A stretch of 41,595 nucleotides of DNA, from NCBI GenBank assembly GCA_022770665.1, contig JALEHL010000028.1, forward strand, positions 1-41,595, written 5' to 3'. Under the pieces are notes generated by a model. The model was not told where the DNA came from. It searched no databases and saw nothing but the letters and a program-made list of their open reading frames with translations. A program made the translations under genes and the position numbers. Of the stretch, positions 9,101 through 16,835 are shown in pieces. The stretch's first letter is position 1. Each line of letters begins with the position of its first letter. This DNA comes from Bacillota bacterium. Lineage in GTDB: Bacteria > Bacillota > Clostridia > Peptostreptococcales > Anaerovoracaceae.

Positions 9101-9727
9101 TGGGCATATGATATCGGTTACGGCGGACTGGACCATGTCCTGGCATCCGGTGAAAATGTCAATGTGATGGTATTTGATACGGAAGTATATTCCAACACCG
9201 GCGGACAGTCCTCCAAGTCCACACCGATCGGTGCAGTAGCCAAGTTCGCGTCCTCCGGCAAGGCAGTGAAGAAGAAGGATCTGGCACAGATCGCGATGGC
9301 ATACGGCTACGTTTATGTAGCACAGGTCGCGATGGGTGCAAATCCGGAGCAGACACTGAGAGCAATCCGCGAGGCAGAAGCATATGACGGACCGTCTCTG
9401 ATCATTGCATATGCACCTTGCATCAACCACGGTGTAAAGGCCGGCATGAATAAGGCAATGCTGGAAATGAAGAACGCAGTACGTTCCGGCTACTGGAACC
9501 TTCTGAGATATAATCCGGCCCTGGAAGCAGAAGGAAAGAATCCGCTGTCCATCGACAGTGCAGCTCCGACAGAAAGCTACAGAGACTTCATCATGGGTGA
9601 AGTACGTTACAACTCCCTGAAACTGAAGTTCCCTGAAAGAGCAGAACAGCTTTTCGAAAAAGCAGAAGAAGCGGCAAACGAGAGATATGAAACCCTTATG
9701 AACCGCAAGAAGAGTCTGGATAATTAG
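6200..9727 (+). CDS. nifJ: Pyruvate:ferredoxin (flavodoxin) oxidoreductase
   Basis: This enzyme oxidises pyruvate with CoA to acetyl-CoA and CO2, passing two electrons to ferredoxin, a central step of anaerobic energy metabolism in the cytoplasm. The 1175 residues match the one-chain form. Domains in order: N-terminal pyruvate-binding domain with YPITPSSPMAE, the middle and gamma-like domains, a two-cluster ferredoxin insert with CMQCNWCSYVCP (about 696) and CTGCGSCAQVCP (about 749), and the thiamine diphosphate domain with CPGCGES (about 818), GDGWAYDIGYGG (about 965) and NTGGQSSKSTP (about 1000). I place the start at GTG 6200, ten bases after GGAG, giving the family-typical start RKLKTMDGNTAAAH. 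A GTG at 6191 overlaps the previous stop but sits too close to that site. It is the second gene of its operon. Confidence 0.96.
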   Translation: MRKLKTMDGNTAAAHVAYAFSEVAAIYPITPSSPMAESMDEWVSQDRKNIFGEKVKIVEMESEGGAAGAVHGSITAGSYTSTFTASQGLLLMIPNMYKLAGEQTPTVFHVAARALATHALSIFGDHSDVMGCRQTGFAMLCSNSVQQVMDLAAVAHLSTIAGKLPMIHFFDGFRTSHENQKIEMWDYEDLKEMVDWDAVRRFKQESLNPMNPHSRGSAEQPETFFQHREACNTAYLETADIVNSYMEKVNEKIGTDYKPFNYYGAPDAEEIIVAMGSVCEAAEELIDHLNKQGKKVGIIEVHLYRPFSQKYLLNVIPKTVKKIAVLDRTKEPGGMGEPLYLDIVAALRGTEFEKCTICGGRYGLGSKDTQPGDILAVYQNLWSDSPKKEFTISINDDVTGLSLPVTENPDVAPEGTKACKFWGLGADGTVGANKNSVKIIGDHTDQKVQAYFQYDSKKSGGVTISHLRFGDKPIKSTYYVKQADFVACHNSAYLTKYEMVQDVKPGGYFLLNCTWNDEELEEHLPAAVKRYIAQNNIQFYTCDAVSIAKEIGLGARRTNTVLQAAFFKLANIIPIEDAVKYMKDAIQKTYGKKGENIVKMNQAAVDAGVENVHKVEVPESWKDAVETEAPKKLVGRNEEQTAYLNEVLVPTNTLTGDAVPVSTFLATANGKIPAGTAAFEKRGVAADVPKWNLKNCMQCNWCSYVCPHGVIRPFVLTDEEVEAGSVTDTLAMKGTKDKKFTIAISTLDCTGCGSCAQVCPARNKALEMIPAEDTYVKEQQERFSYLFDHIDEKETPFKADTVKGSQFRQPLMEFSGACPGCGESPYAKLVTQLFGDRMFIANATGCSSIWGCSAPATPYTANKEGRGPAWANSLFEDNAEFGLGMAISVKARRNEMKSAVERLVDTIGVPARAWLATMDDAEHAEKTGKALLEKCEEIAATNKDAAYVVENKNMLIKPSMWIFGGDGWAYDIGYGGLDHVLASGENVNVMVFDTEVYSNTGGQSSKSTPIGAVAKFASSGKAVKKKDLAQIAMAYGYVYVAQVAMGANPEQTLRAIREAEAYDGPSLIIAYAPCINHGVKAGMNKAMLEMKNAVRSGYWNLLRYNPALEAEGKNPLSIDSAAPTESYRDFIMGEVRYNSLKLKFPERAEQLFEKAEEAANERYETLMNRKKSLDN

Positions 9728-9746
9728 GCAAGGAGGTATTCGAAGA

Positions 9747-11138
9747 ATGATTAATTTAGTACAAGAAAGAAATCCGATGCCGACACAGGACCCGGATGTG
9801 CGGACAAAAAACTTCCTCGAAGTATGCGAAGGCTATACAGAGGATATGGCTGTCAGAGAAGCAATGCGCTGCCTGAAGTGCCGCAAGAAGCCATGCATGA
9901 CAAAGGGCTGCCCGGTCCAGATGAATATTCCGGAATTCATCGCGAAAGTGGCAGAGGGTGAATTTGAAGAAGCATATCAGATTATTCGCGGCATCAGCTG
10001 CCTGCCTTCCGTATGCAGCCGTGTCTGCCCGCAGGAAAACCAGTGCGAAGGAAGCTGCGTGCGCGGAATCAAGGGCGAACCGGTTGCGATCGGTCGCCTG
10101 GAGCGTTTTGTATGCGACTGGCATGAGGCAAACTGCGGAAAAGGCGAAATCGTGAAAGCGGAAGCGAACGGACACAAAGTTGCAGTCATCGGCGCAGGTC
10201 CTGCGGGAATTGCCTGCGCAGGCGATCTGGCTGACAGAGGATACGATGTGACCGTTTATGAAGCGCTGCACCAGGCAGGCGGTGTACTGCTGTATGGTAT
10301 TCCGCAGTTCCGTCTTCCGAAGGAAATTGTTGCGGCAGAAGTTGCGAAACTGGAAGCCAAAGGTGTGAAGTTTGTCATGGATGCAGTAGCAGGCAAGACT
10401 TTCACAGTAGATGACCTGATGAAGAAAGAGGGATTTGAAGCCGTCTTTATCGGTACCGGTGCGGAAGAACCGTATGCGATGAATATTCCTGGTGAAGATC
10501 TGAATGGCGTATATTCTGCCAATGATTATCTGACCCGCGTGAATATGGCGAAAGCGAACCTCACGGAAGAAGAAGCGCCTGCTATGAACGGCGGCACAGC
10601 AATCATCGTAGGCGGCGGAAACGTAGCGATGGATGCTGCGCGGTGCGCGAAACGTATGGGTGCGGATGAAGTTCGTATTCTGTATCGTCGCAGCAGAGAG
10701 GAAATGCCGGCATGTAATGCAGAGATCGAGGAAGCGGAGGAAGAAGGAATTGTGTTCCAGTTCCTGACGAATCCGGTTGCAGTCAAAGGCGATGCAGACG
10801 GAAAGGTATCCGGCGTAGAAGTTGTTTCCATGAAACTGGGCGAGCCGGACGCTTCCGGAAGAAGAAGACCGATCGCGATCGAAGGATCCAATGAAGTTAT
10901 TCCGGCTGCAATGGTGATTCTGGCAATCGGCACCAAGCCGGGCCAGCTGATTCTGGATGCAACAGAAAAGCTGGAAGCTGACAAGTCAGGTCAGATCATT
11001 ACCGATGCAGAAACTGCAACGAACCGTCCTGGCATCTATGCAGGCGGAGATGCAGTGACCGGCCCGGCTACCGTCGTAAAGGCAATGGGCGCAGGCAAAA
11101 AAGCTGCAGCAAGCATTGATGAATACCTGAGCAAATAG
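9747..11138 (+). CDS. NAD(P)H-dependent flavoprotein of the GltD / NfnB family
   Basis: A 463-residue FAD and Fe-S protein related to the glutamate synthase small subunit, homotetrameric GltA of anaerobes, and the large NfnB subunit of ferredoxin:NADP oxidoreductase. The N-terminal domain carries the [4Fe-4S] cysteines (CLKCRKKPC from residue 42, then [15 protein letters not shown]). The FAD site is [18 protein letters not shown] near 145, followed by [16 protein letters not shown]. The NADPH site is [20 protein letters not shown] near 287, with [11 protein letters not shown] after it. The C-terminal [18 protein letters not shown] closes the FAD fold. A strong AAGGAGG site precedes the ATG 19 bases after nifJ. 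No large glutamate synthase subunit or NfnA partner is present, so an electron-exchange role with the two upstream genes is likelier than ammonia assimilation. This is inferred, not shown. Confidence 0.88.
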   Translation: MINLVQERNPMPTQDPDVRTKNFLEVCEGYTEDMAVREAMRCLKCRKKPCMTKGCPVQMNIPEFIAKVAEGEFEEAYQIIRGISCLPSVCSRVCPQENQCEGSCVRGIKGEPVAIGRLERFVCDWHEANCGKGEIVKAEANGHKVAVIGAGPAGIACAGDLADRGYDVTVYEALHQAGGVLLYGIPQFRLPKEIVAAEVAKLEAKGVKFVMDAVAGKTFTVDDLMKKEGFEAVFIGTGAEEPYAMNIPGEDLNGVYSANDYLTRVNMAKANLTEEEAPAMNGGTAIIVGGGNVAMDAARCAKRMGADEVRILYRRSREEMPACNAEIEEAEEEGIVFQFLTNPVAVKGDADGKVSGVEVVSMKLGEPDASGRRRPIAIEGSNEVIPAAMVILAIGTKPGQLILDATEKLEADKSGQIITDAETATNRPGIYAGGDAVTGPATVVKAMGAGKKAAASIDEYLSK

Positions 11139-11151
11139 GTTTTGTGAGGAG

Positions 11152-11187
11152 AAAAAAGGGTCTGACGTAAGAATCAGGCCCTTTTTA
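11152..11187 (+). terminator. Terminator after the nifJ operon
   Basis: AAAGGGtCTGA pairs with TCAGgCCCTTT across a short loop, followed by a T5 run. It lies 13 bases after the flavoprotein stop and just before xpt, so xpt would need read-through or an unseen promoter. Confidence 0.8.
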
Positions 11188-11202
11188 TTTGGAGGAGACC
11201 GG

Positions 11203-11781
11203 ATGAATTTTCTGGAGGAAAGAATAGGGAAGGACGGTATCGTCCGGGAAGGCAATGTACTGAAGGTGGACAGTTTCCTGAACCATCAGATGGATATCAG
11301 GCTGTTCGAACAGATGGGAGAAGAATGGAAACGGCGCTTCGCCGGCAGGTCGATCAACAAAATCCTTACGATCGAGGCGTCGGGCATCGGCATCGCCTGC
11401 ATCGCGGCACAGTATTTCGATGTGCCGGTGGTCTTCGCCAAAAAGTCGAAGAGTATCAACATCGCTGGAGATGTCTATGTGGCAGAGGTGGAATCTTTTA
11501 CCCATAAAAATGTGAATCAGGTCATTGTTTCCAGAGATTTTCTGGGACCGGAGGACCGGGTCCTGATTATTGATGATTTCCTGGCGAATGGCTGTGCCCT
11601 GCAAGGACTGATTTCCATCGTTGAACAGGCAGGGGGAATTGTGGAAGGCATCGGGATCGCTGTAGAAAAAGGGTTTCAGAACGGAGGAAAGATGATCCGG
11701 GATATGGGATATCAGCTGGAATCCCTGGCTATTGTCGATGCGATGGATCCGCAGACTGGGAAAATTATCTTCCGTGAGTAA
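11203..11781 (+). CDS. xpt: Xanthine phosphoribosyltransferase
   Basis: A purine salvage enzyme that joins xanthine to PRPP to give XMP in the cytoplasm. The 192 residues equal the usual Xpt length. The PRPP-binding loop is [17 protein letters not shown] (about residues 120-136), and the N-terminal [12 protein letters not shown] and [10 protein letters not shown] are Xpt signatures. A GGAGGAGA site precedes the ATG. The gene follows the nifJ-operon terminator by about 15 bases, and I see no separate promoter or purine riboswitch in the short gap. It may rely on terminator read-through. It complements the purine synthesis operon further along the window. Confidence 0.93.
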   Translation: MNFLEERIGKDGIVREGNVLKVDSFLNHQMDIRLFEQMGEEWKRRFAGRSINKILTIEASGIGIACIAAQYFDVPVVFAKKSKSINIAGDVYVAEVESFTHKNVNQVIVSRDFLGPEDRVLIIDDFLANGCALQGLISIVEQAGGIVEGIGIAVEKGFQNGGKMIRDMGYQLESLAIVDAMDPQTGKIIFRE

Positions 11782-11806
11782 AACAGAAATCGGATCATAG
11801 AAAAAG

Positions 11807-11843
11807 AAAAGCGCCGAATCCATTCTGGAGCGGCGCTTTTTTT
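11807..11843. terminator. Bidirectional terminator between xpt and the amidase gene
   Basis: AAAAGCGCCG pairs with CGGCGCTTTT across a 14-base loop, with A-rich and T7 flanks. It sits between converging genes. Confidence 0.88.
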
Positions 11844-11854
11844 ACGAGTGCAAA

Positions 11855-12745
11855 TCAGATCAGGTTTTCATCCATCATGGCCCGGACGGTGATCTGCGGA
11901 TCGACAATCTGACAGATGGCAAGGTCGCATTTCATGCTCATAAGCATACCGGCTTCGACCCTGTCCCAGCCGTGGGCCAGAAGATATTCATACATGGCCT
12001 CGAGGGCCAGGCGTACTGCATCATCATAAGTCTTGCCGGAAGCAACCGTCATGACACGTCCGCCCTGATACAGAGTCGGCTGCCGGATAGCTAGCTCCTT
12101 CATGGCATTTTTTACCACACTGACCCTGACCGTGACTTCGCCGGCTGTTTCCAGGCCGTATTCAAACACTTCGCCATCGCCCATCAGTGCATGGAGATCG
12201 CCCATCGCCAGCAGGCCGCCTTCTGCCGCCACAGGGAATAAAATTTTCGAACCGGCGACGATACGGTTACAGTCCATGTTGCCGCCATGGGAATCCGGGG
12301 TAACGGTGGGTACCGGATCACCGGCAGGCGCTACGCCAATGACACCGATCATATGGTCTACCGGAATCTGTTTGCCGCCGATTTTCACGAAGCCGTCTTC
12401 ATAGTTGAAGGCGCGCATTTCATATTCACCGTCATAGTTGATAAAGGCATTTTCGCCGAATCCGGTGCCCAGCGCACCCCAGCCGCGGGTTCTGATATCC
12501 AGAATCTCTACAGCCAGTGCATCACCCGGCATGGCACCTTCAACGAATAACGGGCCAGTAGCAGGGTTTGCCATATATTTTCCCTGTTTTTTTCCTTCCC
12601 AGTCGCGGACTCCTTCACAGGTCACCGCACCGTCGTAGCAGTCCATCGTTTCGAAAATGACAGTATCCCCGTCCTTGCAGCGGGCTGCAGGGGGGTTGGC
12701 AGCAGACATATGGTCGATTTTGCTTGTACATGGAATTTTTAACAT
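11855..12745 (-). CDS. Acetamidase/formamidase family protein
   Basis: A 296-residue member of the FmdA/AmdA family, whose characterised members hydrolyse short amides such as formamide or acetamide to ammonia and the acid. Family markers include VTPDSHGGNMDCNRI in the centre (about residues 148-162), FPVAAEGGLLAMGDLHALMGDGEV, and the N-terminal GPLFVEGAMPGDALAVEI. The protein is cytoplasmic, with no signal peptide. An AAGGAG site lies before the ATG. The stop of the DUF368 gene is 15 bases upstream, so the two are cotranscribed, though no functional link between them is obvious. True substrate uncertain. Confidence 0.92.
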   Translation of the reverse strand: MLKIPCTSKIDHMSAANPPAARCKDGDTVIFETMDCYDGAVTCEGVRDWEGKKQGKYMANPATGPLFVEGAMPGDALAVEILDIRTRGWGALGTGFGENAFINYDGEYEMRAFNYEDGFVKIGGKQIPVDHMIGVIGVAPAGDPVPTVTPDSHGGNMDCNRIVAGSKILFPVAAEGGLLAMGDLHALMGDGEVFEYGLETAGEVTVRVSVVKNAMKELAIRQPTLYQGGRVMTVASGKTYDDAVRLALEAMYEYLLAHGWDRVEAGMLMSMKCDLAICQIVDPQITVRAMMDENLI

Positions 12746-12760
12746 AACAGTTCTCCTTTT

Positions 12761-13645
12761 TTATTCTGGCTGGCTTTCTCTCATCTGCTGCGCTGCGATC
12801 CTGCTGCAGAGACGGTTGATTCCCGCGGCGGCCACAATTCCCGCTGCGAGGCACCCAAGACATAGCAGAATGGCGGAACTGCCGGAAAAGTTTGCAGGAA
12901 TAATCATTACTGTCGTTGCTAGAACAATCCCGAGGATGATATGAGAAGCCAGTGCATAATGTTTTGCGAAGAAACGGCTGACCGCCTTCGATAAGGTAAA
13001 GACAATGAGGCAAGCCCCGAGTCCCAGCGGGATCAGCACAGCGAAATCCAGCCGCGCCATTCCTTCCAGCATAGGCTGATAAAGCCCGAAAAAAATCAGC
13101 ATGGAGGAGGAAGAAAGACCGGGAACCACGATAGACAAACCCCAGGCGATACCGCAGAAAACGTACCATCCGAAATTCGGAGTGATTTCCATGGAAATAC
13201 CCGTACGCAGAAAGAGCAGCAGCCCTGTGAAAAGAAGAAAACTCAGAATCATGGCAGGAATCGGAGCACCCCGGCGTCCTTCTCGGCCGGCATCTTTCCA
13301 AAGGTCCGGAAGCATGCCGACGATCAGGCCGATAAATACACAGACTGCGGCCTGACTGTTTTTTTCCATAAACGTGCTTACAAGACCGGCACATCCGAGA
13401 AAACCGAGACCTACACCGATACCGGCAGGCAGGATCAGACGCCAGTATCGCTTCAGGTTGGCGACAGGATTCGACAGTACTTCGATCACTGGCTGATACA
13501 AGCCAAAGATTACACAAAGCACGCCGCCGCTGATGCCGGGCAGAATTCCGCCGATGCCGATGATGATCCCCTGCAGAATCAGCAGAAGCAGTCGGCTTTT
13601 TTCGCCCCGTGAGGTTTTTTCTTTCTTTTCGCTTCGTTCATCCAT
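12761..13645 (-). CDS. DUF368 membrane protein (PopT-like polyprenyl-phosphate transporter family)
   Basis: An integral membrane protein of 294 residues with about eight hydrophobic segments. It carries the two-fold motif of DUF368 proteins: ILPGISGGVLCVIFGLYQP near the N-terminus and VVPGLSSSSMLIFFGLYQP in the second half. Some DUF368 proteins (PopT) have been reported to recycle undecaprenyl phosphate across the cytoplasmic membrane during cell-wall synthesis; assigning that role here is inference. The start is set at the ATG (13645), about eleven bases after GAGG. A TTG at 13654 is in frame but only two bases from that site. It is the first gene of a two-gene minus-strand operon with the amidase. 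Confidence 0.88.
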   Translation of the reverse strand: MDERSEKKEKTSRGEKSRLLLLILQGIIIGIGGILPGISGGVLCVIFGLYQPVIEVLSNPVANLKRYWRLILPAGIGVGLGFLGCAGLVSTFMEKNSQAAVCVFIGLIVGMLPDLWKDAGREGRRGAPIPAMILSFLLFTGLLLFLRTGISMEITPNFGWYVFCGIAWGLSIVVPGLSSSSMLIFFGLYQPMLEGMARLDFAVLIPLGLGACLIVFTLSKAVSRFFAKHYALASHIILGIVLATTVMIIPANFSGSSAILLCLGCLAAGIVAAAGINRLCSRIAAQQMRESQPE

Positions 13646-13686
13646 TGTTTCCAATACCTCTTTTGCTTAATTCATATGCTTCGTCT

Positions 13687-13715
13687 ATTTTACACCATCT
13701 GGATAGCTGACGCAA
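13687..13715 (-). promoter_or_regulatory. Promoter of the DUF368-amidase operon
   Basis: On the minus strand TTGCGT (13710-13715), 17-base spacer, TAAAAT (13687-13692), about 40 bases before the DUF368 start. Confidence 0.6.
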
Positions 13716-13793
13716 CCAGTTCGAAGAAGTGACGGAGAAAAAAGATACTTTGTTCCCGTACACAAAAAAATAGAAAAAAATCCAAAAAAATTG

Positions 13794-13823
13794 TTGACAG
13801 GCATGTGAATCTAATGCTATACT
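13794..13823 (+). promoter_or_regulatory. Promoter of the T-box leader and trpB2
   Basis: A consensus TTGACA (13794-13799), 18-base spacer and TATACT (13818-13823). It follows an A-rich tract (13761-13790) that may act as an UP element. Transcription should start near 13830. Confidence 0.85.
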
Positions 13824-13829
13824 ACAGTA

Positions 13830-14116
13830 AACCGATGAAGGAGAGTAAGTACTTCCTATACAGGACATCACAGAGAGCCGCAGGCGGTGGGATTGCGGTA
13901 TGCACCATAGTGAGGAATGGACTCCTGAGGGCAAGCCGAAACGATCTGCGGACAGCTTTTCGCAGGCGAAGTAGGGGAGACGGAGTAACTCCTCCGTGAA
14001 CAAAGAGCTGCGTATGACAGTACGCGATGAGCAGGGCGCGGAAAGCGTCAAGCCGGGTGGCACCGCAGGTTGCATTTACATCCTGTCCCAGCAGATTCAG
14101 GGACAGGATTTTTTTA
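13830..14116 (+). ncRNA. T-box riboswitch, tryptophan-type
   Basis: This leader RNA senses uncharged tRNA and lets transcription continue when it binds. Stem I is bounded by GGAG (after GAA near 13840) and CTCC after the specifier loop, and an AGTA-type bulge follows the 5' strand. The specifier in GAATGGACTCC reads TGG (13918-13920), the Trp codon. The T-box core GGGTGGCACCGC lies at 14055-14066. Its TGGC bulge would pair with an acceptor end carrying discriminator G, as in bacterial tRNA-Trp. The terminator is ATCCTGTCCC/GGGACAGGAT (14080-14109) with a T7 tract. The downstream TrpB2 gene agrees with the specifier. Confidence 0.93.
14080..14116 (+). terminator. T-box regulated terminator
   Basis: A perfect 10-bp stem with 10-base loop and a T7 tract. 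It is the alternative to the antiterminator formed around 14053-14069 when uncharged tRNA is bound. Confidence 0.9.
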
Positions 14117-14123
14117 TTATGCA

Positions 14124-14207
14124 GGAAATATCGTTAATGATATTTCCGGAATAACAAGAAAGTCTACCGATAAGAATCGAATCGGCGAAACCGACTTTCT
14201 TATTTTC
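14124..14207 (+). promoter_or_regulatory. Two further hairpins in the trpB2 leader
   Basis: The first is GGAAATATC (14124-14132) with GATATTTCC (14139-14147), a perfect 9-bp stem with a 6-base loop. The second is AAGAAAGTC (14156-14164) with GACTTTCTT (14193-14201), followed by a weak T tract and holding an inner CCGAT/ATCGG stem. The second shares a 21-base core with the terminator at 18905-18946 and could be a second stop point before trpB2. Confidence 0.55.
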
Positions 14208-14247
14208 CTGGCCCGCACTCATGGAAAAGAAAACGGAGGAAAAGAAA

Positions 14248-15642
14248 ATGACAGCAATGAACGAACAGAAAATCCCTTACAAAATCTATCTTTCTGAGGA
14301 TGAGATGCCGAAGGCATGGTACAACATGCGCAGCGATATGAAGGTGAAACCGGCACCGCTGCTGAATCCAGGCACCTGCAAGCCGATGACGGCCGAAGAA
14401 CTTTCTGGCGTGTTCTGTGAAGAACTGGTGCAGCAGGAACTGGATGACGAAACTGCTTTCGTTCCGATTCCGCAGGAGATTCAGAACTTTTATAAAATGT
14501 ACCGTCCGTCTCCGCTTGTCAGAGCGTACTGCCTGGAGGAAAAGCTGGGAACACCAGCGAAGATCTACTATAAATTCGAAGGAAACAACACTAGCGGAAG
14601 CCATAAGCTGAATTCCGCCATCGCTCAGGCCTACTACGCCAAGAAGCAGGGGCTGAAAGGCGTCACTACCGAGACCGGTGCGGGCCAGTGGGGTACTGCC
14701 CTGTCTATGGCCTGCAGCTATCTGGGTCTGGACTGCAAGGTGTTTATGGTAAAGGTATCCTATGAGCAGAAGCCGTTCCGCCGTGAAGTCATGAGAACTT
14801 ACGGCGCGGACGTAACGCCGTCCCCGTCTATGACGACAGAAGTAGGCAGGAAGATCCTTGCGGAGCATCCGGGAACGACCGGTAGCCTGGGATGCGCGAT
14901 TTCCGAGGCAGTGGAAGTGGCCACAACCCATGAAGGATACCGGTACGTGCTGGGCAGCGTGCTGAACCAGGTCCTGCTTCATCAGTCTGTGATCGGTCTG
15001 GAGACTAAAACCGCACTGGACAAATACGGGATCAAGCCGGATATCATTATCGGCTGCGCAGGCGGCGGATCCAATCTGGGCGGCCTGATCGCACCGTTTA
15101 TGGGTGAAAAGCTGAGAGGCGAGGCAGACTACAGAATCATCGCTGTCGAACCGGCATCCTGCCCGAGCTTCACCCGCGGTAAATTTAAATATGATTTCTG
15201 TGATACGGGCATGATCTGCCCTCTGGCCAAAATGTACACTCTCGGCAGCGGATTCATTCCATCACCGAATCATGCAGGCGGACTGCGTTTCCACGGCATG
15301 AGCTCCACCCTGTCCCAGCTGTATCATGACGGATACATGGAAGCCAGAGCGGTAGAGCAGACAGAGGTTTTCGAAGCTGCGGAACAGTTCGCAAGGGTGG
15401 AAGGCATTCTCCCGGCACCGGAAAGCAGCCATGCGATCAAGGTTGCCATGGATGAGGCACTGAAATGTAAGGAAACCGGAGAAGAAAAGACCATCGTCTT
15501 CGGGCTGACGGGCACCGGATATTTCGATCTGGTTGCATACCAGAAATTCAACGATGGAGAAATGTCCGACTACATTCCGACTGATGAAGATCTGGAAAAA
15601 GGATTTGCCGGCATTCCGGACATTCCACAGAACAGAGAATAA
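14248..15642 (+). CDS. trpB2: Tryptophan synthase beta-like enzyme, TrpB2 type
   Basis: A PLP enzyme expected to condense indole with L-serine (or O-phosphoserine in some TrpB2) to give L-tryptophan. The 464-residue length and the N-terminal extension before the PLP fold mark it as TrpB2 rather than the shorter TrpB1. The PLP lysine is Lys120 in NTSGSHKLNSA. The phosphate-binding loop is GCAGGGSNLGG, and TGAGQWGTALS is the usual glutamate-containing motif. The ATG at 14248 is chosen for the GGAGG site eight bases before it; the ATG at 14221 lacks one. No trpA or other trp gene is adjacent, so it probably salvages free indole. Transcription is controlled by the Trp T-box upstream. Confidence 0.93.
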   Translation: MTAMNEQKIPYKIYLSEDEMPKAWYNMRSDMKVKPAPLLNPGTCKPMTAEELSGVFCEELVQQELDDETAFVPIPQEIQNFYKMYRPSPLVRAYCLEEKLGTPAKIYYKFEGNNTSGSHKLNSAIAQAYYAKKQGLKGVTTETGAGQWGTALSMACSYLGLDCKVFMVKVSYEQKPFRREVMRTYGADVTPSPSMTTEVGRKILAEHPGTTGSLGCAISEAVEVATTHEGYRYVLGSVLNQVLLHQSVIGLETKTALDKYGIKPDIIIGCAGGGSNLGGLIAPFMGEKLRGEADYRIIAVEPASCPSFTRGKFKYDFCDTGMICPLAKMYTLGSGFIPSPNHAGGLRFHGMSSTLSQLYHDGYMEARAVEQTEVFEAAEQFARVEGILPAPESSHAIKVAMDEALKCKETGEEKTIVFGLTGTGYFDLVAYQKFNDGEMSDYIPTDEDLEKGFAGIPDIPQNRE

Positions 15643-15686
15643 TCAGATCCGTTTATACCGCATACAGAAAGCGGCGTTCGTTACAG

Positions 15687-15734
15687 CAGGCTGCAGCACC
15701 GGCGAAGCATCGTCAGCGCTGCAGCCTGTTTTTT
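15687..15734 (+). terminator. Terminator after trpB2
   Basis: A perfect 11-bp stem, CAGGCTGCAGC with GCTGCAGCCTG, followed by T6. Confidence 0.9.
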
Positions 15735-15779
15735 AGACATTTCAGAGAAATTGACCGAGTCTGAATTGCGCGGATTCCC

Positions 15780-15808
15780 TTGAATGCGGCAACGCCATCT
15801 GCTAAAAT
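15780..15808 (+). promoter_or_regulatory. Promoter of the dehydratase-activase cassette
   Basis: TTGAAT (15780-15785), 17-base spacer, TAAAAT (15803-15808), about 55 bases before the first gene. Confidence 0.65.
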
Positions 15809-15863
15809 AGCTTCATATAGAAACAGAATCGTTACACAGTAGAAAGAAAAGAGGGGTCAAACT

Positions 15864-16835
15864 ATGGGGAACAAAAAACAGAGCGCCTCTGTCCGGCGCG
15901 CGGAAAAGAATCTGACCATTGGACTTCCCAGAGCCATGCTGTATCATCGGTATGGAGCACTCTGGGAAACTTTTTTTCAGCAGCTGGGCGTGAACGTAAT
16001 CGTCAGTGAACCAACCAACCGCAGGATCATGGAAGAAGGTGCAGCTCTGGCGATCGACGAAACCTGCCTCTCTGCTAAAATTTTTCTGGGACATGTGCAG
16101 ACACTGATCGGGCGCTGCAGTTATATTCTGGTGCCGCGGATTACGGGGTTCGGCGTGAGACGGGATATGTGCACCCGCTTCTCATCGCTGTATGACCTGA
16201 CCTGCAATGTTTTCCGCACATCCGGACAGAAATTCCTTACCTATAATATAGATGAAAAAGCCCGGTCTGACGAAGAGACTGCCTTTGAAAAAATGGGAGA
16301 ATTCCTTGGATTTTCGCAGAAAGAGGTAAAGTCCGCCTATAAGGAAGCAAAGAAAGCAGAGGCAGATCAGCGTAAGAAGCAGATCCGGCAGCAGGAGAAG
16401 CAGTATGAAAAGCCCGGGATGAAGATTCTGGTAGCGGGACACAGTTATGTGGCAGAGGATGCCTGTGTCGGCAAACCCGTTCTCGATTTTCTGGAAAAAT
16501 CCGGCGCTGTGGTAATCCGGGCGGATCTGATGGACCGGAAGGATGCACTGAAAAAAAGCACACAGATGTCCCCGACTTTGAAGTGGGAGATCAACCGGGA
16601 GCTGGCGGGCAGTATTCAGGCACAGAAGGATAAGGTAGATGGAATCATATTACTCAGTGTCTTTCCATGTGGACCGGATTCTATGGCCAGCGAAATGATC
16701 ATACGGAAAAACCGCGGAGTTCCGCTGCTGAATCTGGTTCTGGACGGACAGGAAGGGATGGCCGGAATCGAAACGAGACTGGAAAGCTTCCTGGATATTA
16801 TCCGTTTCAAGAAAGGGGAGATGGGCCGTGGCTAA
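15864..16835 (+). CDS. DUF2229 protein, acyl-CoA dehydratase activase-related
   Basis: A 323-residue cytoplasmic protein whose N-terminal part matches the DUF2229 pattern: LTIGLPRAMLYHRYGALWETFF, then SEPTNRRIMEEG and AIDETCLSAKIFLGHVQTL. In many Clostridia this domain is one section of a very large fused activase-related protein. Here it is a separate gene. Cys residues in DETCLSAK, DMCTRF and DLTCNVF could ligand an Fe-S cluster. A lysine/glutamate-rich helix occupies about residues 150-190. The GAGGGG site precedes the ATG. The stop overlaps the next gene by eight bases, so it is translated as a set with the HgdB-like and activase proteins. Biochemical role unknown. Confidence 0.85.
   Translation: MGNKKQSASVRRAEKNLTIGLPRAMLYHRYGALWETFFQQLGVNVIVSEPTNRRIMEEGAALAIDETCLSAKIFLGHVQTLIGRCSYILVPRITGFGVRRDMCTRFSSLYDLTCNVFRTSGQKFLTYNIDEKARSDEETAFEKMGEFLGFSQKEVKSAYKEAKKAEADQRKKQIRQQEKQYEKPGMKILVAGHSYVAEDACVGKPVLDFLEKSGAVVIRADLMDRKDALKKSTQMSPTLKWEINRELAGSIQAQKDKVDGIILLSVFPCGPDSMASEMIIRKNRGVPLLNLVLDGQEGMAGIETRLESFLDIIRFKKGEMGRG

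Noticed and set aside
11139-11202. Purine riboswitch expected before xpt
   Set aside because: The gap is only 64 bases, filled by a terminator and ribosome site; no aptamer motif is present.
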